In this document: positions 7,648-16,727 of the stretch, one piece after another
Position numbering within the stretch: position 1 is the stretch's first letter
Layout: the number at the start of each line of letters is the position of its first letter
NCBI RefSeq assembly: GCF_002923755.1
Contig: NZ_PGFZ01000001.1
Span: forward strand, 1,129,176-1,193,175
DNA: 64,000 bases
Origin: Methylovulum psychrotolerans
GTDB lineage: Bacteria > Pseudomonadota > Gammaproteobacteria > Methylococcales > Methylomonadaceae
Direction of reading: 5' to 3'
Made by a program: the position numbers and the translations under genes
Notes under the pieces: model-generated
Database searches by the model: none
What the model saw: only the letters and a program-made list of their open reading frames with translations
Told to the model about the DNA's origin: nothing

Positions 7648-9744
7648 CTACCCTTTCGGCGGTTTAGTATACACTTTAGAATAATAGCCGCCACCGTGAA
7701 AAATTTGCAAGCGGGTGACAATAAAACTGATGACTTTAGGGTCAACCCGCTCCAGCATCTGCACCGAACGCTTGATCTCGCCGGGTTGGGTGGTTTGCGC
7801 CGCAATCAGCAGCAAGGTAATATCGCTGATGCTGGCGAAAAACTCCACATCCGCCGACAACAACAGCGGCGCGGCATCTAAAATAACAAAGGCATAGCTT
7901 TCGGCAAGCTGTTCTAACAGGGTCTGTAAGCGGTGGTAGCCGAATAACAAACCTTCGGCAGGCAAACCGATGGCAATCCGATCGGGATATTCAGCATCTG
8001 CCGGACTGAGCGCCTGTTGCAGGGTAATGTCGGAATCAACCAAGACATCGAACAGGCCTGCGCTGGCCGAACTACAAACATAACGGGTATCAGGCTTTAA
8101 GGTATTGACCTCCACCACCACGGCCCGTACATCCATAGCCTGAAAATTTTGCGCCAGTTCAAACGCTAACGAAGTCTGCGCACTGTGATGGGTCACCGCC
8201 GTCAATAACACCACACTGCCCGATTTACCTGTACGCAAGCGTTCTCGGTTTAAAGCCAAAGCCAAGCGGCGCTGTTGGTCGGCAAGCACTTGCGGCGCCA
8301 CGCCCGCCTGCCCGCTTTCCAACAACGCCGCCAAGGGTTTGTAGCCTAAGAGCTTTTCGACTTGTCCGGCAGTCCTGATACTCTTGTTTAACAAATCCAT
8401 AATAATCGGCACAATCAGGCCAAGAATGCCGCCCACTACCGCCATCATCACCATGATTTTTTTCTTGCCGCCGCGTATGGCTTGTTCAGGTGGCCGGGCG
8501 TAACTTTCCATACGGATATAACCGGGCGCATTGGATTCCAGCTCAATAAAATTAATGCGGTTTTCTACGGTATCCAATTGGCTGTAATTGCGCTTGATTT
8601 CTTGGGTCAGGCTCAAGGCCTCGTTATAGTTAGAGGAAAACCAAGCCGCGCGTTGCTTTTGTTCAGTAATTTGCGCTAATAATCCCTGCTCGATTTGCCG
8701 TGTCAAGGTCACTTTAGAGCGGCGTTCTTCAATCAGCATCCGCTTGACATCATTGCTTAACTGCTGGGTAGCCTCGACCACTTCCGCCTCAATCACTTCC
8801 AATTGCTTTTTGATTTGCTCATGCCACGGATGCTTTACATCCAAGCCGCTGATTTGTTCAACCAGCTTACTGCGCCGCAAATACATATTGGCCTTTAAAC
8901 TGTATAAGCCTTGGTCTTTGTAGACTTGTTCGGACACCATAGATTCCAGTGCCGCCGTGGCTTTGGCATCTTTGGGATTTTCAAACAGTTGCAGGCCCGC
9001 TTCGGCCGCCATGCGTTCGCGTTGCGCGACCGAATAGGCTTTTTGGCTATCGGCCAGCAAATCGTCATAAGGGTTAGGGGCATTATCGACAAAGGTCGTC
9101 ACACTAATCGCCTGGGTGATGTCTGCTAAGCGTTGCTTTTTCTCGGCAATAATTTTTTGGAATTTCTCCCGCTGCCCGTATAAAAACGCCAGCCGCTCTT
9201 TTGAGGCATAGAGCATCAAATCTTTACGCGATGCCTCAAAATATTCGGCAACAACAGTATTGACCAACTCGTCCAGATACTGCTTATTGTCCGACTCCAG
9301 CGTGACGGTAAACAAATAAGTATCTTTAACCGGCTTAACCACTAAGGCCGCTTGCAAGCGTTCGGCGGCATGACGCTCGCTTTCATTCGGCAATTGCCAA
9401 ACAAAGCGTTTGTCGCCCAGTTTTTGTAAGGCCGACAAAACAATATCATAGCGGGCGACGGTACTGGCTTGTTGGGTCAAAAATTGCAGATATTGCTGAT
9501 AAGAAGGGATCTCTTGCTCTTTACTGTCTTGCAGGATATTGGCGATACGCGGCGCGACATGGACGACCGCCGTCACCGAATAGTACAACGTACCCTTTTT
9601 CCAGGCAATCGGCACCCCTAGCACCGCCAAAGTGACAAAGATGCCTACACTGATTTTCCAATGTTTTTTTAGGCTGACCAGAGGCATAATCGCCCCGGTC
9701 GAAACCGATTCGCTAGCCGTCGGTGTTAAGGCGGACTCAGACAT
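7648..9744 (-). CDS. Wzz/Wzc-like polysaccharide copolymerase with degenerate kinase domain
   Basis: 698 residues in the layout of a fused chain-length determinant and BY-kinase. There is an N-terminal membrane helix (about residues 34-52), a long periplasmic coiled-coil region, and a second helix (about 430-450, MMAVVGGILGLIVPIIM) preceded by the proline-rich 'ESYARPPEQA' motif. A cytoplasmic Rossmann-like domain follows. In that domain the Walker A position reads LLTAVTHHSAQTSLAFELA and lacks the GK[ST]. Walker A' reads VVVEVNTLKPD and Walker B FVILDAAPLL. The C-terminal Tyr cluster is reduced to GGGYYSKVY. So chain-length control is likely kept while autophosphorylation is probably lost. 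It starts 3 bases after the export-lipoprotein stop. Role: inner-membrane partner of the SLBB exporter in EPS polymerisation and export. Confidence 0.85.
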   Translation of the reverse strand: MSESALTPTASESVSTGAIMPLVSLKKHWKISVGIFVTLAVLGVPIAWKKGTLYYSVTAVVHVAPRIANILQDSKEQEIPSYQQYLQFLTQQASTVARYDIVLSALQKLGDKRFVWQLPNESERHAAERLQAALVVKPVKDTYLFTVTLESDNKQYLDELVNTVVAEYFEASRKDLMLYASKERLAFLYGQREKFQKIIAEKKQRLADITQAISVTTFVDNAPNPYDDLLADSQKAYSVAQRERMAAEAGLQLFENPKDAKATAALESMVSEQVYKDQGLYSLKANMYLRRSKLVEQISGLDVKHPWHEQIKKQLEVIEAEVVEATQQLSNDVKRMLIEERRSKVTLTRQIEQGLLAQITEQKQRAAWFSSNYNEALSLTQEIKRNYSQLDTVENRINFIELESNAPGYIRMESYARPPEQAIRGGKKKIMVMMAVVGGILGLIVPIIMDLLNKSIRTAGQVEKLLGYKPLAALLESGQAGVAPQVLADQQRRLALALNRERLRTGKSGSVVLLTAVTHHSAQTSLAFELAQNFQAMDVRAVVVEVNTLKPDTRYVCSSASAGLFDVLVDSDITLQQALSPADAEYPDRIAIGLPAEGLLFGYHRLQTLLEQLAESYAFVILDAAPLLLSADVEFFASISDITLLLIAAQTTQPGEIKRSVQMLERVDPKVISFIVTRLQIFHGGGYYSKVYTKPPKG

Positions 9745-9747
9745 GGG

Positions 9748-10815
9748 CTATGGGATGACCGCGCCTAATTGGCTGATAGTAAACAAGGTACTGAAGGGAT
9801 TGATTTGTTGCACGATATAACCAATTTTGCTGACGTTGTGTTTAGGCACATAAATAATGTCACCTTCGTTAATGGCGACATTTAATTGCCCATGAGGTTT
9901 TAACAAATCACTCAAATCAATTTGCATATTGGCATTGGCACTGGGGCGGATTAAATGGATATCATGCGTGTTGCCGTCCTTGGTCATGCCGCCCGCTTGC
10001 CCTAGGGCATCCATAAACGACATTTGCGGGGTCAAACGAAATACCCCTGGCGCATTCACCGCCCCCAACACAAACACGGAGGTGTCGGTAGCATCAGGGA
10101 TGTACACCACATCATTGCGCTGCAACGGTACATTTAAGCTAATATCGCCTGTCAACAGGCGGGTCAGGTCTATCCAAAGGATTTTCTCTTTACGGATAAT
10201 CGCACAGCGGGTCAAGACCTGCTCCTTACGCAATAACGGCATACCGCCCGCTTGGGCAAGAATATCCAGCAAATTAGGCGGCGTATTAAACAGCAATTCC
10301 CCCGGATGCTCGACCCGCCCGATAATCACGACCCGGTTTGAATTGTAATGCTCAACCCGCACCGTCGTGTAAATGTTAAGATAATACGGCGACAAGGCGT
10401 TATTGATGGTGGTGGCGGCCTGTTCGCGGGTCATGTTGCGCACTGATACCGACCCGACCACCGATAAGGTGATTTGCCCGTCAGGGCCGATACGCTGTAA
10501 GCCCGATAATTCTGGTCTGCCGATGACTTCAATATTAATGTCGTCACCATCATACAACAAATAATCGGTAACGCTTTTGGTGTCGGTTTTAAACGCTTCG
10601 ATGGCGCTGGTTTCCGAATAGCGTGTTGAACGGTCAGGCACACTAAAGGCTTTCGCCGCCCCCCGACTGGCATCCGGAACACTCTCCCACGCCCCGCAAG
10701 CAGACAGCAAGACCAAGCAACAGCAAAGAATGGCGGTTCGGTTAATGGCTAAGATCATCATGTATAAAGCGCAGGGAGGGTATCGGTTAAGCAAAGATGC
10801 CCTAAACCTTATCAT
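9748..10815 (-). CDS. Wza-like polysaccharide export lipoprotein (Poly_export/SLBB)
   Basis: 355 residues. A lipobox LLSAC after a hydrophobic stretch marks an outer-membrane lipoprotein. The Poly_export domain follows (DYLLYDGDDINIEVIGRPELSG ... RIGPDGQITLSVVGSVSVRN). Then come two SLBB-type units (VVIIGRVEHPGELLF..., VFVLGAVNAPGVFRLTPQMSFMDALGQAGG) and a C-terminal tail. The annotated ATG at 10815 gives an unusually long n-region of about 30 residues. Tandem ATGs at 10761 and 10758 would give a more ordinary lipoprotein signal, but no start has a strong ribosome site. It would form the outer-membrane conduit for the polysaccharide, paired with the copolymerase directly downstream. Confidence 0.88.
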   Translation of the reverse strand: MIRFRASLLNRYPPCALYMMILAINRTAILCCCLVLLSACGAWESVPDASRGAAKAFSVPDRSTRYSETSAIEAFKTDTKSVTDYLLYDGDDINIEVIGRPELSGLQRIGPDGQITLSVVGSVSVRNMTREQAATTINNALSPYYLNIYTTVRVEHYNSNRVVIIGRVEHPGELLFNTPPNLLDILAQAGGMPLLRKEQVLTRCAIIRKEKILWIDLTRLLTGDISLNVPLQRNDVVYIPDATDTSVFVLGAVNAPGVFRLTPQMSFMDALGQAGGMTKDGNTHDIHLIRPSANANMQIDLSDLLKPHGQLNVAINEGDIIYVPKHNVSKIGYIVQQINPFSTLFTISQLGAVIP

Positions 10816-11076
10816 TGCTACCGTCCGCTATCAATAACCTTTACCATTATCTTAGCGGCTGTTTTGGCGGCCAGCCATTCGGCAGGGGAAATTAAGCGTA
10901 TGGATAGGGCTTATAGGAGCGGAGGGAACCTGCGCCTTGCCCAAAAAGAAACTGCCCAAACTAACGGCAGATATAGGGGAAAGAAGGGAATAGGCATAAT
11001 AACATCAGGCCTTCTTGCCAGCTTTTAAACCAGCAAGAAGACCCAACAACGCTATGCCTTGCGTATCTTGTGCCGC

Positions 11077-13680
11077 TTACACTTCATCCAATTCCTCGGC
11101 CAATTTGGCATTTTTGCCATAATGCGGAGCAATGCTAATCAACAAAGTCGCCACCGTGGCGATATACGGCACGGCTTGGACAGCCAGGATAGAAATCCAT
11201 AATCTGCCGCTGAGGTTATCAAAATGCTCTAAGGAGGCCATGGCGATCATTGCCGCCGCCAACAACAGCATCAGTATCACTTCTTGCCTGATAATCATCA
11301 GACCCGCAAATAAAGGCCCTTGTTTTTCATATTTAGGAGTACGCATAAACGGCTTGCCCGATGTGAACATACCTTGGATAGTGCCCCGCGCTACGGTATG
11401 GGTCAACGACAGCCCGGACAGAGCCGCGCCCAAGGATTGCCAGAACGAACACGGGACACGCGCCTGATACAGCCACAGCCCGCGCAACACCTTAAAGGTA
11501 AACAGGCCGATAGTCGGCAACAAGAAGGCGTTAATCGGCAATTCGCTATGGATAGGGTCATAAACGATAATCGCGGTCAATAACAAGCTGGTAATGGTGA
11601 ACACCAAAGCCAGCGCGTCGGAAAACCACGGCAACCAACCCGCAACAAAATAATAGCGTTGTGCCGAGGTCAGCGGTGATTTTTGCGTCGGCAAGAAACT
11701 GCGCCAATGCGCCTTAATGATTTGCATCGCGCCATACACCCAACGGAAGCGTTGGGTCATGTAACCGGAGAAGGTATCCGGCATCAGGCCACGGCCAAAC
11801 GAGTCTTTCACATAGACCGAATCATACCCGGCCTCATACAGGCGCAAACCCAGTTCGCTGTCTTCGCAAATACACCATTCCGACCATTTGCCGACTTCCA
11901 GCAAGGCCGATTTCCGTACCATCGTCATCGTGCCATGTTGGATAATGGCGTTATATTCGTTACGTTGCACCATACCGATATTAAAGAAACCGGCATATTC
12001 CCAATAACAAATGTCCTTGAAGGTGCTTTGGTGGCGGTCGCGGTAATCTTGCGGCGACTGCACAAAACCGACATTTTCATTATCAAAATACGGCACCATA
12101 CAGTTCAGCCAATCCGGCGACAAAATATAGTCGCTGTCAATGACGGCGATGATTTCGGCATCAGCGGCGGTTTGCTCCAGTGCGTGGTTAATCGCCCCCG
12201 CTTTAAAACCGGGCCAGTTTTCCAAATGGAAGAACCGGAACATCGGCCCTAAGCGTTCGCAATCGTCGCGCACCGGCTCCCAAATCCCTGCATCTTTGGT
12301 GTTGTTGTCCATTACCAAAACTTCCATATTGGGGTAATCGACTTTTGCCAAGGCTTCCAAGGTCTTACGCACCATCAGTGGCGGTTCGTTATGGATGGGC
12401 AAATGCAGGGAGACTTTTGGGTATTTGAAATCGGGTGACGGCGTTAAAGGCTGGAAGGTACGCGCGGTTTTCCTATGCCAGATAACTTCGGCAATCTCTA
12501 AGGATTCAATCAGCAAGATAATCGCCGCCAGCACCTGCATTAAGATCAACACCACCCAAAAAATAATGGTCAACGGCGTTTGGTATTGTTGTGCGCCTAT
12601 CGACAGCGACCAAAAAATGGTCGATACCGCCAAGTTGGTGATCAAGCCGAAAAATACCATACCCGGCAGTTTCAAGCTGCGGCGGGTGAACAGGAATAGG
12701 GCCATCAGCACCACGCTTAACACCGCCGCACCCGTCGCCCAATGGCTCCAGCTTGGCAAGGTCAGGACATCCCCGTCCATCGGATATTTAGCTTGGCGGT
12801 CGGCATTAAAAATACCCCAATAGGCCCCGGCAGAACCTTCAATGGATTGCTTCCACGGTTGATCGAAGGCTTCGACGATGTAATAAGTGATTTTTTCTTG
12901 GTCGGCGCGGTTTAAGAATTCCCGCAATATTTTTGCTTGGTTAGACACCGACGCTGTGGCGTGTTTGGCGGGCTGGCCGTCAGAGGGCCAACCTAATTCG
13001 GTAATGATGACCGGCTTATCAGGATAGGCTTGTTGCACTTGATGATAGCGGTCGAAAATATAATCCACGGCATCTTCGGCGGCAATACCTTCCCAATACG
13101 GCAGGATATGCACGGCGATAAAGTCCACTTCCGCCGCCACTTTAGGGTGCTTTAACCATTCCGCCCAAGTTTCTGAGGTACTGACTGGCCGCCAGTTACG
13201 TTTTTTCACCTCGCGGATATATTCAATCAACGCATCTTCCGGGATTTCGTTACGCAACAAGACTTCGTTGCCGACCATCACGCGGATGATTTTGGGATTG
13301 TCTTGGCGGCTGACATTAATCAGCGCCTCCAATTCCTGGCGGTTTTTCTCCAAATTGCCGTCTATCCACGCGCCCATTGTCACATTCAGATTATGTTTGG
13401 CGGCAATGTCAGGAATTTTATTCTGGCCGCGTAACATACTGTAAGTACGGATAGCATGGACTTTGTTTTCCAGCAAGGTCAAGTCTTTGTCCATGTCTTC
13501 TTCACTGACAAAGATATTGTCGCGGGGGTCATCCGTCTTACGGGTCGGATCGTAGGTCAAGCCCATCGTGGTTTTTGTCCACGGCTGTAACTGCAAGGGG
13601 TTGTTGACAAAGCTCCAAATGCTGAAATTAATCATAACCAGCAAAGTAAGTGCCAATACAGTAGCTATTTTTGTTTTCAT
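11077..13680 (-). CDS. ndvB: NdvB-like glucan synthase: GH17 domain fused to GT2 membrane synthase
   Basis: About 867 residues from the ATG at 13680; an in-frame TTG at 13725 would add 15. An N-terminal helix (about 8-25) is followed by a periplasmic glycoside hydrolase family 17 domain. Both catalytic Glu are seen: acid/base in VGNEVLL and nucleophile in ITELGWPSDG. Membrane helices follow, then a processive GT2 domain (LHLPIHNEPPLMVRKTLEAL, DNNTKDAG, VIDSDYILSPDW, CEDSELGLRLYEAGY, QRFRWVYGAMQ) with D,D,D and QxxRW, then more helices. Size and domain order match Pseudomonas aeruginosa NdvB, which makes cyclic beta-1,3 glucans: GT2 elongates and GH17 transglycosylates or cyclises. Position next to the export genes suggests either a secreted beta-glucan or a periplasmic glucan. 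Gene symbol is by analogy. Confidence 0.85.
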   Translation of the reverse strand: MKTKIATVLALTLLVMINFSIWSFVNNPLQLQPWTKTTMGLTYDPTRKTDDPRDNIFVSEEDMDKDLTLLENKVHAIRTYSMLRGQNKIPDIAAKHNLNVTMGAWIDGNLEKNRQELEALINVSRQDNPKIIRVMVGNEVLLRNEIPEDALIEYIREVKKRNWRPVSTSETWAEWLKHPKVAAEVDFIAVHILPYWEGIAAEDAVDYIFDRYHQVQQAYPDKPVIITELGWPSDGQPAKHATASVSNQAKILREFLNRADQEKITYYIVEAFDQPWKQSIEGSAGAYWGIFNADRQAKYPMDGDVLTLPSWSHWATGAAVLSVVLMALFLFTRRSLKLPGMVFFGLITNLAVSTIFWSLSIGAQQYQTPLTIIFWVVLILMQVLAAIILLIESLEIAEVIWHRKTARTFQPLTPSPDFKYPKVSLHLPIHNEPPLMVRKTLEALAKVDYPNMEVLVMDNNTKDAGIWEPVRDDCERLGPMFRFFHLENWPGFKAGAINHALEQTAADAEIIAVIDSDYILSPDWLNCMVPYFDNENVGFVQSPQDYRDRHQSTFKDICYWEYAGFFNIGMVQRNEYNAIIQHGTMTMVRKSALLEVGKWSEWCICEDSELGLRLYEAGYDSVYVKDSFGRGLMPDTFSGYMTQRFRWVYGAMQIIKAHWRSFLPTQKSPLTSAQRYYFVAGWLPWFSDALALVFTITSLLLTAIIVYDPIHSELPINAFLLPTIGLFTFKVLRGLWLYQARVPCSFWQSLGAALSGLSLTHTVARGTIQGMFTSGKPFMRTPKYEKQGPLFAGLMIIRQEVILMLLLAAAMIAMASLEHFDNLSGRLWISILAVQAVPYIATVATLLISIAPHYGKNAKLAEELDEV

Positions 13681-14262
13681 CGGGGGGATGCGGGAATTTG
13701 TTTGTGGAGGATGTTTTGAATCCAACGGAAATCATTTAGGATTAACACAAAGCGGCAAAAAAGCTTTGCGCCCCTTATTTTACACGCGATACAAAACTTG
13801 TAAGAAATTATTTAAACCATAACCAACAAGATTTATAAGGATTTTAACCATAGATTGTGCCTGAAAATGATAAAAGCGTCAAAAACCGCCCACAACAAGA
13901 CAAAAAGCCTATTAAAGCGCGGTAATCGCCAAGCAATCGGTTAAGTACAACCCTTATTGTCCGGCTTGAGCTTATCTTAAAAAAAACAGAATGAACGGTT
14001 ACTGAACTGACAAATATACTGTGAACGGCCAAGTTTTCGGCTTTTACAATTCACCGTAGGGTACGCTGTACCCTACCAAAAAAACCGAAAATCTGGCCGT
14101 TTGAAGTATATAGCCCCCTCCCCCCGCAAAATGGAGCATTAACCTTAACCAACTAATTAAGGTTTACCTACGAAAATTAAGGCACTTCGCTTGTATACGC
14201 TATCAGCCGCGTACATTTTAGTCCACACACGGGTGTGCAAAGCGATAAAGCCGGACAAGCCT
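13681..14262. other. Intergenic region, no gene; carries a palindromic repeat
   Basis: No convincing gene. A 62-codon open frame around 13844-14032 on the minus strand has no homologous pattern and overlaps a repeat. The only structure seen is the palindromic element at 14014-14111. The promoter of the glucan synthase gene must lie just upstream of 13680, but no clear -35/-10 pair was found. Confidence 0.5.
14014..14111. repeat. Short palindromic repeat, copy 1
   Basis: ATATACT then GAACGGCCAAGTTTTCGG (14023-14040) is answered by CCGAAAATCTGGCCGTT and TTGAAGTATAT on the right (14085-14111). The whole element is therefore an imperfect palindrome. A second perfect palindrome (GTAGGGTAC...GTACCCTAC, 14056-14076) sits in its centre. 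The same arms recur at 59922-59986 with a short loop. No ORF. Confidence 0.7.
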
Positions 14263-14610
14263 TTATTGCGCAAGCAAAAAATCCTCCCGAAAGCCATCCA
14301 TCGCCTGCATTAGTTTTGGCAGATCAACACCTTCTTGTGTTACCGCCACTAATAAGACATCCTGATTCAATAAAGCAACTAACACATAACCCTGTTCGCC
14401 CGTAACAACAAGGTGCTTACAGTCGCCGCCCAGCAGAGTGGCGATACTGTTTTTACCGACCGCAAAAAGGGCTGAACCCATACCGCAAACATGGTCTTCA
14501 TTGCCGCCATACTGGTGCGCATAGCCCAGCGCCACCCCATCTATAGATGTGACGGCAGACGCTTGAATACGGGGGTCTGTATTGTTAAACGCAGAAAGCA
14601 AAGCATACAT
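14263..14610 (-). CDS. Roadblock/LC7-family protein (orphan copy)
   Basis: 115 residues in the pattern of the Roadblock/LC7 fold: an N-terminal helix, 'ASAVTSIDGVALGYA', the helix 'VCGMGSALFAVGKNSIATLLGGDCKHLVVTGE', then strands 'GYVLVALLNQDVLLVAVTQEG'. It is clearly paralogous to the protein at 61041-61343, with shared MGSALFAxGxxSIAxLxGG and VxGEQGxVxVxxLNxxxLxVxV. Such proteins act as regulators or partners of Ras-like GTPases (MglB-like). No GTPase gene is adjacent here, so it may act with the GTPases at 61-64 kb. Flanked by two long intergenic stretches with repeats; monocistronic. Confidence 0.8.
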   Translation of the reverse strand: MYALLSAFNNTDPRIQASAVTSIDGVALGYAHQYGGNEDHVCGMGSALFAVGKNSIATLLGGDCKHLVVTGEQGYVLVALLNQDVLLVAVTQEGVDLPKLMQAMDGFREDFLLAQ

Positions 14611-15533
14611 CTTAAGGCCTCTCTTGAACTATTTTGATGGTTAACCGCAAATGTTTATAAGTGAATTCTTAGCAGGCATAAAACACGCTGTCTGAACTTC
14701 CTAAATCCGCTGGCTTTTTCAACCTAACCCGCAAACATTAACGGAATTAACAGATAAATTTAGCTGCCGGAAATTCCTAATGATAAATATGCGCGTAACC
14801 ATAAACAGCCAGCATCACTTACAGCTAATTCTCCTACCCAATAATCCATTCAGCATAGTTGCTAATGGGGCTACTGTCTAGTCGGCAAAGCCGCTACCGA
14901 TACGAAAAAAGCCTAGTTGAGATAAGCCCTGTCTATAGGGGTTTTAGAATCATTTTGCTAGAGGTGTAGCGCTAAGCCGTTAATAAGCATGGCGATCTCC
15001 AAAATACCCGTTATTCCGGCATCTTCTCAGAAACCAAGAGATTGGCCGGAGAGGGATGGGGTAATCGACATCATATTTATCGACGGCAAAAAGACTTCAA
15101 AACCCATATAGATACTTAAGTATATTATAGCCCATTTTTTCATCCATACTCAGGCGGACATTAACCCATCAGCCCCCGAAGTTGCACAAGTGGCGTGTAA
15201 GCTATTTTTGACATAACAAGCGCCCATTTTTTCTTAGCCTAACACATTGAGTAGCTGAACTTTTATTCAAGGACAGACGGTGCAAGAAGCGCTATCCCAT
15301 CCCGAATAATATCGCCGCCACTTTTACACAAACCGTCCAAAGTATTGGAGGGGGATACTTACATTTCTAGTTTGTATGATTTAAACTTTCCGACAGCTTT
15401 ATCGTTTACGCTTTTACAAATAGGCAAAGCTTCCCGATAATTCTCCGATGTGCCAAAACATTATCAGCTTCCCGGCATAACTAGGAAGCTTGCCGAATAA
15501 ATAAGGATTGCCTTCCATAAAAGAGATGCAGAA
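14611..15533. other. Long intergenic region (920 bases) with a diverged MITE copy, no gene
   Basis: No credible gene was found on either strand. It contains the second MITE-like copy (14926-15114). A short GC-rich segment upstream of it (about 14868-14920) can fold locally (CGGCAAAGCCG) but matches no riboswitch I know. The remainder must hold the promoters of the Roadblock gene (minus) and the oxygenase operon (plus); no clear boxes were identified. Confidence 0.5.
14926..15114. repeat. Diverged second copy of the MITE-like element
   Basis: Aligned to 4151-4432, the left end shares CTATAGGG, TTTTGCTA and a TTAATAAGCATGGC block in the same order. The right end shares GRCAAAA-AGAC and AACCC(A/T)ATATAGA. 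The middle is shorter and lacks the 22-base nested inverted repeat. Its terminal repeats are degenerate, so this copy is older or inactive. Confidence 0.55.
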
Positions 15534-16727
15534 ATGACTGAACGGCTTAACGAAAACGAGATTCCGACCGACTATCGGGCTGGCTTTATACAAGGCAAGT
15601 TAATTGATGAGGCACTCGCCGAAAACTATATACGCCACACGCTTATCGGTGATCCTGATGCCGATGCCCTGATTGCCTATCTCTCCACGTTATCGCCTGA
15701 AGAAGCGGAAAATTGGCTACGCCAAGGCATAGAAATTGGCCTGGACGGCTTAGCCGATGCGCCCGATGAGGTGCGTGATTTTTTTACGAAAATGGAGACG
15801 GTACCTGCGTGGTTTGACCCCCAAAAAGTCAATAAAGGCTGTGCGGCATTTCACCGCCATTCGACGATGTTTGTAGGGGCTTTTGTCGCCGGGGTTTTGG
15901 TGGAAGGCTTTGCGACGCTAATCAGCAAATCTTTTTGTATCACTGGGCGGGTTATTGATCAGGGCGTACGGCGGCTGAAACAAAATAACCTGCATTTGAT
16001 GGAAATCATGTTACCCGGCGGCTTGGAGCGGTACGGCGACGGCTGGAAACTGTCCATGCGCTTGCGCCTGATCCATGCACGCATCCGGTTAATGTTGAGC
16101 CACTCGCAAGATTGGGATACAGCGGCCTGGGGTGTGCCAATCAGTGCCGCGCACATCGGTTTGGCAACAACGGTTTTTTCTGCGTTACTGCTCAAGCGTG
16201 TGAAATCGTTAGGGGTAAACCTATCCGAGGAAGAGCGGGAAAGCTTCATGATGATTTGGCGTTATACTGGTTATCTGATGGGCGTTCCTGAAAGCATCCT
16301 GTTTGATTCGGAACAAAGCGCGTTGCATTTACAACGGGTCGGCGCGATGTGTGAGCCCTCCCCCACTTATGAATCGATCATCATGGCAAACGCCTTGATC
16401 AATTCCGCACCTATTGTTGCCGGAATCACAGAGCCAAAAGCACGGCGCAATTTGGCAAACTACATTTATCGGATCTCACGCGCCTTGATCGGCACGGAGT
16501 TAGCTGATCAATTGAATTTTCCGAACCATAACCCCTTTGGGGTGCTGGCGTTTTTCCGTTTCAAAAATGGCCTGGGCAACTTGTTGCAACGCCTGTTTCC
16601 AAGCCTGGAAAAGCGTAGCCGTAGCGGGCAGTTTATGCAGCTACTAGAGGTTTCCTTATACAATCAGAATGGTATCCGCTACCGGATGCCAGGGCATTTA
16701 TACGCTGAACAAGATCAAGAATTATGA
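15534..16727 (+). CDS. MpaB-family (DUF2236) heme oxygenase-like protein
   Basis: 397 residues, no signal peptide. The pattern 'PAWFDPQKVNKGCAAFHRHSTMFVGAF..GVLVEGFATLISKSF..TGRV' and 'RIRLMLSHSQDWDTAAWGVPISAAHIG' belongs to the DUF2236 / oxygenase MpaB family. 'MMIWRYTGYLMGVPESILF' completes the match. The family includes fungal MpaB, which cleaves a prenyl side chain, and is related to rubber-cleaving latex clearing protein. Conserved His and Arg in the helical core are the presumed heme ligand and acid groups. Its stop overlaps the sulfotransferase ATG (ATGA), which in turn overlaps the catalase-like gene, giving a tightly coupled three-gene unit. Substrate unknown; an isoprenoid or unsaturated lipid is a reasonable guess from the family. 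Confidence 0.8.
   Translation: MTERLNENEIPTDYRAGFIQGKLIDEALAENYIRHTLIGDPDADALIAYLSTLSPEEAENWLRQGIEIGLDGLADAPDEVRDFFTKMETVPAWFDPQKVNKGCAAFHRHSTMFVGAFVAGVLVEGFATLISKSFCITGRVIDQGVRRLKQNNLHLMEIMLPGGLERYGDGWKLSMRLRLIHARIRLMLSHSQDWDTAAWGVPISAAHIGLATTVFSALLLKRVKSLGVNLSEEERESFMMIWRYTGYLMGVPESILFDSEQSALHLQRVGAMCEPSPTYESIIMANALINSAPIVAGITEPKARRNLANYIYRISRALIGTELADQLNFPNHNPFGVLAFFRFKNGLGNLLQRLFPSLEKRSRSGQFMQLLEVSLYNQNGIRYRMPGHLYAEQDQEL

Noticed and set aside
9748-10815. Tat or unusual export signal for the SLBB protein because of its long N-terminus
   Set aside because: No RR motif; a normal lipobox (LSAC) is present and an internal ATG pair would give a standard lipoprotein signal.
13844-14032. 62-codon minus-strand ORF
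   Set aside because: Overlaps the palindromic repeat, Ser/Val/Phe-rich, no start signal or family.
14868-14930. Possible c-di-GMP riboswitch (local CGGCAAAGCCG hairpin and GATACGAAAAAAGCC)
   Set aside because: Does not carry the conserved GEMM core and no partner helices could be drawn; merges into the MITE copy.
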